Assembly: GCF_001625305.1 (NCBI RefSeq)
Contig: NW_017802403.1
Coordinates: 919,675-983,674, forward strand
Source: Branchiostoma belcheri
Lineage: Eukaryota; Chordata; Leptocardii; Amphioxiformes; Branchiostomatidae
DNA length: 64,000 nt
Direction of reading: 5' to 3'
A program made the translations under genes and the position numbers. The notes under the pieces are model-generated. The model made no database searches, was not told where the DNA came from, and saw only the letters and a list, made by a program, of their open reading frames with translations. This document shows, in pieces, positions 1 to 8,711 of this stretch (its first letter is position 1; each line of letters begins with the position of its first letter).

Positions 1-1938
1 CGGAAAGAGAAAACCTTATGTATTATTAAGAAAAGTATAAGAAAATCCTAACACTGAGATTATCACAATAGCCCGTCGCGCGAGGCATAGCGACAGCACC
101 CCCAGAACGCATACAAGGCATATTTAGGTCAAACCGAAGCACCGCGCTCAGGGCGGAAGGACACCCGGAAGTAAGCCTCGGGCCCGAAATCAATTTTCAC
201 CCAAAACACGCCACTTCTTACACTTTCCAGCCATGTTAGTAGTTAATACCATTTTGCAGCAGATTATGAGAAATGTAAACTCAAACATGAACCATCGGAA
301 CCCCTTCGTCACTTTTTTTCCGGGCACTACAGTGGACCCCTGTCGCGGAAGAATTGGTGTGTGCACCGAGAATGACACACCGGTGAGGTGGGAGGGTGAA
401 AGGCAGGAATCCGCAATCATGGCACCATGTCGCAAGGCTTTGTAGACCGTACGGAATTAGAAATTCCATCGTGCAACGGTATCACTCTATTCTGACGATT
501 ACTGTTCATAATGGCAATAGGAACCTGGCTCTAACTCCGTTTTTAGTTCTATCAATACCAGACTGAGAAACATCAGAAACAGAATCACAACAAAACTCCG
601 CTCACTGATAGAAGACAGGGACGAGTGACGGGTACAGTGATCCTGGTAAATTACAGTAAACTGATTTTTGAAAAAAAAAAGATTTTGATGAAAACGACTT
701 CCCACTGTGTCGTTTCCTTATTTCTAACATATAGTGACACACTTTGATGTCCCAATTAAAGCATTATCAATAGTAAGTGTATTTTGACATTGGACAGTTT
801 TAGCAATACCCTTACATAATTAAGACTTATCTCGATTTCTTACAGTGGAAACTGTTCTCAGTCGTGACCTTTTTACACCACTTACACCACTCAGTACCAA
901 GCTTCTAGCCTGCCCAAACCACCCGCAAGGTATTTCTTATCGATTGTTCTTTTTAGCCTAAAATAGATGCAGTTCGGAGCGCGTTCGCAGTCCACCTCCC
1001 ATGATAACAAGATTTTCTTTGTCTACCATAGGTTTGTGTGTCTGTCTGTTTATTTGTTTGTTTTTTGTACTGAATAAATGTCTTAACTGCTGCCCTAGAC
1101 TACTTCCCGTAGCCTTGTGGTGACTTAACGATTACTTTGTGAACACTGTCACTCCGCTGACCCATGATACAGTCCATTAGCTTCCAAAAGATCAATACCA
1201 CTTCCATACCCTCCATTCTGGAATTGCTTCATCTTATTGATTCAAGACTGACCCGGATCTCCATCCACATGAGAAGTGTCCAAAGGTTATTCAATATATA
1301 GCCTGGGGCTCTAAGGGTAACCCGGTTTTCTGTGGTCCTCTAAACCTGTTACAGATCCGGGATCGAAAGTAGCAAGTCTGCGGCAAATGAGAATACTTTT
1401 GGCGTTAAATGGACAACACAAATTGTGGTATATTAACTAGAACCTACTGAGACACCATAATTGTCGATGCTGTTTTTGAGGCAGTATCACTTAATCATTA
1501 GCAGTATTCAAGTATACTTGTTATACTATCCTTTTGCTGCGACAAGAATAGATTGGAGGCTGACGCAGTAGCGATCAGTTCCTGGGGAGTCGATATGAAG
1601 AAAAATGTAGGTCCACCGAGAAAAACAGTAAGACTAAAGTAAAAAAAAAACAACCTTTGGTCAGCAGCAACAATCAATCAATTTCTAGGATTATCAATTA
1701 AAATTTAGTACATTCGATTGCATTTTTTCACAGCACAGAAGCATTTCGATCACCCAATATTCTTATGTACACAATAAACATTAAAGGTGTAACTATTGGC
1801 CCGGGGTCTACCAAATAAAAACAGGTACAAGTCAAATGCATTTTACATGAATGTCATCATTTGTCAAATGTGGAAATGAGTACGTAGCAAGCTCCAATCG
1901 TAGGAGGTTAATACTGACAAAAAGTGGCATTGTCTCCG
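1..1938. other. Anonymous sequence, no gene supported
   Basis: I see no exon with a convincing splice context and no recognisable domain on either strand. Gene A must continue leftward on the minus strand, so one or more of its exons could be hidden here or lie past the edge. Short open frames on both strands near 190-470 overlap each other and match nothing I know. Confidence 0.4.
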
Positions 1939-2016
1939 AGTTCTTAGGGGGGAGGGGGGTCAAAAGAGCCCCCCCCCCGGTCCCCCCATGTCAAAAAAAG
2001 CCCGGTCTAGGTAGGG
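1939..2016 (-). mobile_element. End fragment of the TTAA/CCCTACCTAGACCGGG MITE
   Basis: The sequence ends in GGTCTAGGTAGGG followed by TTAA (2017-2020). It carries the same G/C homopolymer block and 'gacatgggggga' segment (reverse orientation) as the two full copies at 43247-44191 and 45388-46302. Only this terminal piece is present, so it is a truncated or diverged copy. Confidence 0.65.
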
Positions 2017-2037
2017 TTAATTAAATTACTATGGGCC

Positions 2038-2188
2038 GAATCTGACAACAAATAGAGAATGAAGTTTTAGTGTTCTTTTCAACATGGAACATGTGTTTTG
2101 TAACGTTACAGCATCAGTATAGCGTTACAACTATAACGTTACAAACCACATATTCCCAAAAATCCATTCTCTATTTCTTTTCAGATTC
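2038..2188. repeat. Foldback (hairpin) repeat, about 150 bp
   Basis: The left arm starts GAATCTGACAACAAATAGAG. The reverse complement of the right arm is GAATCTGAAAAGAAATAGAG. The centre holds several gtaacgttac-like palindromes. This is a short non-autonomous foldback element; I could not define a target-site duplication. Confidence 0.6.
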
Positions 2189-2476
2189 AACCCAAACTAA
2201 TTTAACTAATGTTGAGCATAAAATGCCCCCAAATCTTAAAACACAGTGAAAAGCAAGCCGTTTAACGTCAGCAGGATCATTCCGATGCCTTCTAGTCCTA
2301 TACAAATAAGGGTTACCCCGGTATTTTCGCATTGCATTCTGGGGATGGGAAACTGGTGAATGGAATCGATGTTTTATCACGAGAGATACCTGCAGTTTGT
2401 ATTTACTCTTGTTCTGGAGAATGAGGAGATCCTATCCAATCCCCAACCAGATGTTACCGTGCTAATGTTGTTGTTT

Positions 2477-2862
2477 TTGGCGACGTCTCAGGGAGGAGCC
2501 TAATGGCACAGCATTGTGTGCAGTTTGCAAGAATTCTAGGAATGGTACAGGCATTTTGTCAACAGGCATGGCATGTCCACAGGCATGTCTCTGACCCGCA
2601 TCTATGCCCACATTCCTGGAAACCCTTGGGAAGACCTCTCTTTCCCGGATAACCCTACTTTCTGTGACCCTGGGGCTCGTTCACTATACACTCAGGGGAG
2701 GTTATGCACTGTGTCTGTCTAGACTTAACAGGTACTAATTGCAAGTCTTCCTCAAAATCATAAAATGATGGTAGTGCCATGCAAACAATAACCCTAGCAG
2801 CAACCACCGTCACCATGGCAATGTATGTTTTCATTGTCAGTCTTGTTGTTATTTTTGTTGTT
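2477..2862 (+). repeat. Dispersed repeat, uninterrupted copy
   Basis: It runs from 'ggcgacgtctcagggaggag' to 'gtatgttttcattgtcagtc'. The same sequence occurs at 47957-48083 plus 48949-49187, where it is split by a retrotransposon. The uninterrupted copy here serves as the pre-insertion reference. Class unknown. Confidence 0.75.
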
Positions 2863-3096
2863 AGTTATCCTCATTAGAGGTGAAGCATGGTTTTAGGATT
2901 TTTTTTCTAGTAGCTATACATGTGCAATGCGGCTTCGCTACGGCTCCAACATATATAGGGGGTGATGTTTTTTTATTGAAACATATATGAACAAAACATG
3001 GCAAAACAAATCAAATATTCAAGTTATCTTGAAATCTTGAAAAAGAAAATTTACAAATTCACAGTGATTTTTTACTATAATGTTTACCCAACATAC

Positions 3097-3177
3097 CTTT
3101 GAAAGCTGTCATTGTCTCTCTCATTATCGTCTGGTCGGCCCTGAGTTTATCGACCTGTTTAGCATACTGCAGCATTC
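3097..3177 (-). CDS. Gene A exon 2 (helical segment)
   Basis: 81 bp, phase 1-1, flanked by CTGTAG acceptor and GTATGT donor sequences. It encodes 27 residues with heptad-like spacing of hydrophobics (M, L, V, L, I, M). It joins exon 1 in frame. Confidence 0.55.
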
Positions 3178-3886
3178 CTACAGATTTGATTAAGAAAAGG
3201 ATCAGTATAGGTCTTGGAACGTGTTTAACCCTTGTCCTGCTGGCATTCCTGGCACAACATTTTTCAATAATTTCATGTCCTAATCAGATCAGAGACAGCC
3301 TTTTTTTGGCCCTGCAGTGGCATGGTTATTTCCGCATTCCTTGCATTTTGCTGCGGTGTGATGTGTTGCACGAAAAATACCCCCAAATCGTACCTATACA
3401 GGGTACTATATAGATGCCACTGTTTGTACAGAACAACAATTGTTGTGCTCCGCAGGACAAGGGTTTTAACATGCAGTCGATTATTAATTAGCCAGTTCTA
3501 GCCTGTGGGGTCGTGTGGGGTCGTGTGGCGCAACGGCAGGTTGCGTGACTTGGAATCAAGAGGTCCCGGGTTCGAGTCCCGACATGCCACCGATTTTGTG
3601 CCCTTGGGAAAGGCACATTACACGACTCTCCTCACTTCGCTCAGGTGAAAATGAGTATTGTATTGTCCTCTGTGTTGGTGGCGGCATTAATATAAGTTGA
3701 AAAAACTTGAGTGTGCCGTCACCAAGTCTTGTTATTAGAAGTTGGAATATAAAAAAATATATTATTGTTATTACCGTCTGATTCTTCAGCAGGTTCCACT
3801 GGTGCAGACGACACGCCGGTCTGGTCTCTCAGAACACAGACAAGACTCATCATCATCACCATGGTTACCGCACACTTTCCCGCCAT
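3097..3886 (-). CDS. Gene A: secreted or membrane protein, N-terminal part (partial)
   Basis: Two exons join in frame. Exon 1 (3775-3886) starts at an ATG and encodes MAGKCAVTMVMMMSLVCVL, a typical signal peptide (basic start, hydrophobic core), then a small-residue stretch VSSA that may be the cleavage site, then acidic PVEPAEESD. It ends at a GT donor in phase 1. Exon 2 (3097-3177) has a YAG acceptor and a GTATGT donor, is phase 1-1, and encodes a charged helical stretch (YAKQVDKLRADQTIMRETM) that could form a short coiled coil. The rest of the gene lies leftward, hidden or outside the window. Signal peptide plus helical stalk is common in secreted lectins and fibrinogen-like proteins, but no such domain is visible, so the function is unknown. 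It is divergent to gene B. The start is chosen because it is the only ATG giving a signal peptide. Confidence 0.55.
3513..3768 (+). mobile_element. tRNA-derived SINE
   Basis: The head has an A-box-like TGGCGCAACGGCAGG and a B-box GGTTCGAGTCC. It is followed by the family body 'cccttgggaaaggcac', 'cttcgctcaggtgaaaatga' and an AT-rich tail. Related copies lie at 18137, 26163, 52430, 56600 and 61035. It is a retroposon, not a functional tRNA gene. Confidence 0.8.
3775..3886 (-). CDS. Gene A exon 1 (signal peptide)
   Basis: 37 codons plus one base. The donor is GTAATA. The intron starts almost inside the AT-rich tail of the SINE at 3513-3768, so the transposon reaches to within a few bases of this splice site. 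Confidence 0.55.
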
Positions 3887-3970
3887 TCTATATTAGAGAG
3901 GAGACTAAAAATTAGAAATATTGACATTTTTTTTCATTTCACATATTTTTTATTGTAATATCTATATTAA

Positions 3971-4114
3971 CCCTCAAACACCCGAACGGGGTCCATTTGG
4001 ACCCTAGACGTATATTTTTATGTGCTATTTGAGTTTTTTGGAATAAAAACTTTTCAAATAGCACATAAAAATATACGCCTTGGGCCCAAATAGACACCGC
4101 TTGGTGTTTGGGGG
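3971..4114. mobile_element. piggyBac-like foldback MITE with TTAA duplication
   Basis: A 144-bp near-perfect hairpin. The left end is CCCTCAAACACCCGAACGGG; the right end mirrors it with GGTGTTTGGGGG. It is flanked on both sides by TTAA (3967-3970 and 4115-4118). TTAA target sites and CCC termini are the signature of piggyBac-type non-autonomous elements. Confidence 0.8.
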
Positions 4115-4118
4115 TTAA

Positions 4119-4285
4119 TCTTGTTTTGTTAACCTAATATTATCTGAGCTATTGCTGATAATTAGATATGTTCCAAAGTAGAGGTTCTTTGTCTGTTGAA
4201 GGCCACAGGCCATTATTCCGTAAATGGGTTGTCTAAAATAACCTTCTTGGTTGTTCAACTAGTGAAAACTATAGTACCTTGACCT
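4119..4285 (+). repeat. Direct repeat copy 1 (with 5780-5945)
   Basis: Begins 'tcttgttttgttaaccta' and ends 'gtaccttgacc'. A second copy with about 80% identity by eye lies inside the 3.1-kb element. Unknown family. Confidence 0.65.
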
Positions 4286-5103
4286 TCAAATTGTCTAAGA
4301 CACAACTTATTCTCTTCCCCTTTTTCTAATACTTCATCAGACGAAATCACAAGGATATGCAATACCTTCTTACATGTACATCAACATGTAAATGAATCGA
4401 TTACCGAGATCTAACGAAACAGTTGTAACAAATCTCACGGTTTGCTTTTCAGGTGAGTTACCGATACAAATGTTTCCGTGTTCTTTTCTTGAACATCGTA
4501 AGCCAAAATCAGGAACATACTTACGTTCTTATTAGTATGACAATGAATTAATGCTTAACACGGCGGTCTGTCACTACGGCATTCATTCCCATTGCTGGGG
4601 GCGTTCGATAAAGTGTCGGGTTACAAGACGCAATTTTGGGTTAACCGTAAAACATTTGAAAATAAGGTTCCGGGTCGGAGTTTAAATCTGACCAGAGTCT
4701 AAGTAAGTGCGCAGTAAATCGCCGGAAACGTGACTTTGTATCGTATGTTTTGGCCAGATTGAACACGATCTAGCACAGTTCGGATTCTATGAAATGTGGG
4801 AACTCTGCAGCCCAGATTTTACCACCGTGCAAAATGTGACCAAAAAATTACAGTATAATTTACCGTACCTTAAAAAGCTTGCCGATGTACCAACTTGGTA
4901 GTGTGTTGGCGTCCACTTGGCCGCCAAATGCGTGTGCAGCTCACATGACATTATACTGTGGGCATGGAGACTTGACTAGCGTCATCAAGGTCATTTGCAA
5001 ATGAATGGGAAAAACAATCTAATTATCACGGACTTGGTTACTTTACTGCTATGCTTGACAACGCTAATGTAATAAAATGTCAATCGCAAATGAAAATACC
5101 TTA

Positions 5104-5532
5104 GGCCACACCGCCTTAATTTTATGGATGACATCCGCGCCCGCATTGATTTTCGCCTGATCTCACAAAAAAAAATGAAGAAAAAAACAAATTACGTCTT
5201 CCGAGGCTCTGGCCTGGCTTTAGGCCTGGTTAGCGACAATAAAGCCGGTGGTAACTCTGGAGGACGGCGCCCAGGCTACCGAAGCTCCACGACTCAAGAA
5301 CTCAGTAAATACGTACAGTGCCGATTCATAAATTCCACAAAAAGCCAGCATTTGCCGGCTTGTCGTATACGTCGCTATGTAATGCGCAAAATTCACAATA
5401 CCGGTTTTGTATTCCTGTGGTTCAGTAGCATTTTTTTTTTATTTTTGGCCGGATTTTTCTTTTTATTCGCCCGCGCGCACTAGTTTGAAGGTCTTCAGAG
5501 GATGTCATCCATAAAATTAAGTCGGTGTGGCC
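5104..5532. mobile_element. MITE family 'GGCCACACCG', copy 1 (nested)
   Basis: Terminal inverted repeats of about 31 bp: GGCCACACCGCCTTAATTTT on the left and AATTAAGTCGGTGTGGCC on the right. Flanked by TTA on both sides (5101-5103 and 5533-5535). A second copy lies at 10899-11313. It is inserted inside the 3.1-kb element, so it is younger than that element. Confidence 0.8.
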
Positions 5533-5779
5533 TTAGTGGGAACTAACGACAAAACACCACTTTTAACTGACCAACGATAATTTAACGATTTGCTCTTGGT
5601 GCATCAAAAGTTGTGATTTAGTTGAAGGAACTCTCTTATTAAGCACTCTGATGACAGTGTTTATAAATAAATAAAAATTTAAACAGGCCTATGTTGATTA
5701 GGACGTAACATGGGCCTACATATATAGTATCAGCCATGCAGTCATAATTGAATTTCCCAGATTTTTTTTTTCTTCTTAA

Positions 5780-5945
5780 TCTTGTTTTGCTAACCTAATA
5801 TCATCTGAGCCATAGCTGATAATTAGATACCCCCCAAAGTAAGTGGTTCCTTGTCTGTTTAAAAGCCACAGACCACTTGATCGTAAATGAGTTATGTCAA
5901 AGCAGCTACTTGATTGTTGAATTATTGTAAACTATGTTACCTTGA
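5780..5945 (+). repeat. Direct repeat copy 2 (with 4119-4285)
   Basis: Begins 'tcttgttttgctaaccta' and ends 'gttaccttgac'. Diverged copy of the repeat just outside the left end of the 3.1-kb element. Confidence 0.65.
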
Positions 5946-6204
5946 CATGCCCATAGCCAGGGGGGGTCGGAGGGTTCGGAAGAACCCCCCCCCAAAAAAA
6001 AGGCTCAAAGGTCCACTTTTTGGTCCACTTTTTATGCAAGGGTCCACTTTTATGTCCACTTTTTATGTAAAGCACTAAAGGTCCAAGACTTTTTCTTGAA
6101 AACATGGACTGCAATCGTAGAAAAAAACTGCTCTCTTTGTCGACATGTCATTGAATAAAAATTTTTCTTGGAAATCCTCTCAAAAACTCATCGTATGAAT
6201 AAAA

Positions 6205-6640
6205 TGATCGCCGGAATGAAATAGTCACTATTGTTGTAGAGTACTGGAACAGTTTGCTTACCAACGAGACCAGACTTTGTCTTCTTGGTCATTTGGTTGC
6301 CCTAACCCCAACCCAAATGCCACGCATTGAAACTTCAAATCCCCCTAAATCCTAAGCTAAAGACGATATTTCAGACCAGATAGCCGTTCTAGAATACTAG
6401 GGTCATTTCCTTTCGAACGATATCAAACTTTGCCTCCTGGGTCTTTCGATTGCCCTAATAACGCCTAACATTGCGTTTAATCAATTAACACTTATTATTA
6501 TTGATACAGAACCAACTGCGATATTTCAGAACGGAAAGCTGTTCTAAAATAATGGAATCATTTCCTTACCCAAGATACGAAACTTTGCTCCTTTGGTCAT
6601 TCGGTTGCCCTAACCCTAACCCTAACCCTAACCCTAATGC
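6205..6640 (+). repeat. Three tandem copies of a ~154-bp unit, with telomere-like hexamers
   Basis: The motif 'ttgccctaa' recurs at 6297, 6450 and 6605. It is preceded each time by a related 'aaactttgc-tcctt-ggtc' segment. In the third unit the CCCTAA is expanded to five copies (6608-6637), identical to the metazoan telomere hexamer. Confidence 0.75.
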
Positions 6641-7171
6641 CCCACAAGGAAGCTTGAAACATTTGCAAATCAAGATGCAAAAATGTATATTTTGTTTCGA
6701 GACTAGTTGAATAAGGGCCTAAGCTAATATACACGGTGGTAAAATCTGGGTTGCAAAGTTCCCACATGCCATAGAACCCGAACTGTGTTCGATCGTGTTC
6801 GATCTGGGCAATTCGAATCGAACCCGCGTTCTATTTCGGGGTCACCCGCGGTCATTTACAATAAAGCGGCAAAACAAGCCTTTCTGCCTCCGCGCCGTGC
6901 AACAGATACAAAACAACACTTTTCTATAGATACAAACAGTTTCGTGGACAATACATGTCCGCTATCATTTTTTGTGGACATGTAACATGTAGCGAAGCTA
7001 CTGTCGTATGCTTGGGTGACCTTGAATACTGTAATGATTCTTTACGCCAGTATGAATAACACAATGCAGACTTTTGGTCGATATGACATGTCTGCAAAAC
7101 TCGTTTTAACCTGCAAGCATGGAGAGTCCAGCATACCCCATTCACGGCTCAAAATGACCGTTACGGTTGTC

Positions 7172-7337
7172 CCGAAAATCGTGTTTTAGGGATTTTTGAA
7201 AAATTGCCTCAATTTTGAATTATGGGTAATTTAGTGCGAAAAAATGTAAAAAAAATCATTTTTTTCACCAATATGTCGACAAAAACTAGACTTAAAATCA
7301 GAAATTAAAAAATCCCTAAAACACGATTTTTGATCTT
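7172..7337. repeat. Hairpin with 23-bp perfect arms
   Basis: AAAATCGTGTTTTAGGGATT near 7174 is repeated in inverted form near 7310-7333. The loop is about 110 bp and AT-rich. It lies inside the 3.1-kb element. Confidence 0.6.
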
Positions 7338-7929
7338 ATTCCTAGTCGTCGAAAAATATAAAAATCGGGAATCTGGGGTAATATCTGTAGTCAGGTTAAA
7401 ACGATGTTTGCCTAAAAATATGACATGACTTGTGGTCGGAAACCCGAAAAAAATCGTCTTTCGGAGCGAAATTTTGAAAAATCAGTGATTTAACATAAAC
7501 AGCTAATATTAAAAGGATGTTAAGGCAATAATTTCATTTTAATTTGATGAAATTTACCATTAAATCCTTTTTGTTTATTTTCAAGTGTTTTACTGGTAGG
7601 CCAAAATCGGCCAAAATAGCGTCTTGTAACCCGATACCTTTTAGAACGCGCCTAGCAATGGGAAAGAATACCGTACTGACAGACCGCCGTGATATTCCAA
7701 CCCATAACCATATTAAGTTTTAGATAATTTAACTTACTTACTTAAAAAAAAGGGCGGCAAACAAATCAATTTTTTATGACATTAATATGTACTTTAAAGA
7801 TAGACCAAATAATTTTTTATCACTGTATTATAAATTAGGAGGGTTTCGTCTCACGGCTGCGTTTGTTTGTTTGTTTATTTATTTGATAATGATTTCTATC
7901 GGTGTGCCAATTTACACCATTCTTCCTGT

Positions 7930-8166
7930 CTAGGCCATAGCATAATTCACCGTGTGGCTAATACGAGACGGGGTTTCGCTAGGCCTTCGGATGGTTGATT
8001 TGAAGTGAACCACCAACTCCCAGACAGTATGATTTGGACCATCGCACACCAGCGTATGCCCCTACTCAGATTTAACAAAAGGTGTGGTGGGTTCTTAAAG
8101 TGCGTGCACTGGGTGTGGATGTCCCCGGGACCTTTATTTAACGCCTGATCCAAACAGACGCCCGTA
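7930..8166 (+). repeat. Dispersed repeat (copy also at 53150-53400)
   Basis: Shares 'ctaatacga', 'catcgcacaccag', 'aaaggtgtggtgggttctt' and the downstream 'gagctaggtact' with the later copy. It resembles the body and tail of the tRNA-derived SINE family in this window. Confidence 0.55.
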
Positions 8167-8446
8167 AATCCGAGCTAGGTACTCATTTTAATCTGAGAGA
8201 AGTCAGGAAAGGCGGTTCCAATCCCGACGCCGAGGCACAAGGTCTGTGACGTGGCTTGGAATAATCTTTGCAGCCCTTACAAAATTAATATTTTTCATCG
8301 GAAATAGTCTGCTTCTCTTTTCAAAGGTATTTGTCAAACGGCATACGCGGCGAGTTTCACGGGCGAGTACAAAGTCCTTTCCCAGACTAATCTTGGCATT
8401 CCTTCTTTATATTCATGCGATGCAATTTTAGAGACATAGCTATAGG
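8167..8446 (+). repeat. Inverted repeat, left arm (partner 11783-12040)
   Basis: About 270 bp, matched as reverse complement at 11783-12040 (shared core: acggcatacgcggcgagttt on this strand). The arm ends about 34 bp upstream of the gene B start codon, so the gene B 5' leader or promoter may lie in repeat-derived DNA. Confidence 0.7.
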
Positions 8447-8479
8447 CTCGTGTGTCTGTCTTCTGCGAACAGTGTCAAA

Positions 8480-8711
8480 ATGTACGAGCAGGCGGAGCCC
8501 GTCCGAAATTCTCTCCCGGCGCATTGCCGAGGTTTGAGCGGCGGACAGCGGTCCCCTTCACCCGCTACCAAACAGAGTGGCTCGGGCGGGCATGTCCGCC
8601 ATGCCTACGGTGTTTCTGGCAAGTGGCAAGATGGGCAAGAATCATCTTCAGACAGGTACCCGTACGAAGAAGGAGAGGCGGTAAAACACGACTCATCGTA
8701 CGGTTCTGCAG
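8480..8711 (+). CDS. Gene B exon 1 (cytoplasmic N-terminus)
   Basis: ATG at 8480, 77 codons plus one base, donor GTAACG. Rich in Ser, Gly, Tyr, Glu. Tyrosines in YPYEEGEAV and YEQAEPV are possible phosphorylation sites, but no classical ITIM or ITAM is present. Confidence 0.75.

Larger units (their letters stand above)
4559..7691. mobile_element. Large terminal-inverted-repeat element, 3.1 kb, non-coding
   Basis: The left terminus CACGGCGGTCTGTCACTACG is matched in inverted form at the right terminus over about 80 bp (4559-4642 against 7608-7691; both contain TCGGGTTACAAGACGC). A second inverted pair lies inside (4751-4830 against 6732-6811, both with 'cccagattttaccaccgtg'). No transposase frame is visible, so it is non-autonomous or decayed. 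The flanks (ttaa on the left, atat on the right) do not form an obvious target-site duplication. It contains a nested MITE and tandem repeats. Confidence 0.7.

Noticed and set aside
2308-2351. Possible 36-bp minus-strand exon of gene A
   Set aside because: It has AG and GT borders and fits the phase, but is too short and low in signal to tell from chance.
3099-3413. Plus-strand 104-codon membrane-like open frame
   Set aside because: Overlaps gene A exon 2 in antisense and has no splice or promoter support; the hydrophobicity comes from the antisense of the coding exon and AT-rich intron.
3513-3590. Functional tRNA gene (and the tRNA-like heads at 9218, 28783, 52430, 56750, 61220, 18340)
   Set aside because: A- and B-boxes are present, but cloverleaf pairing is imperfect and each is followed by the same SINE body, so they are retroposon heads.
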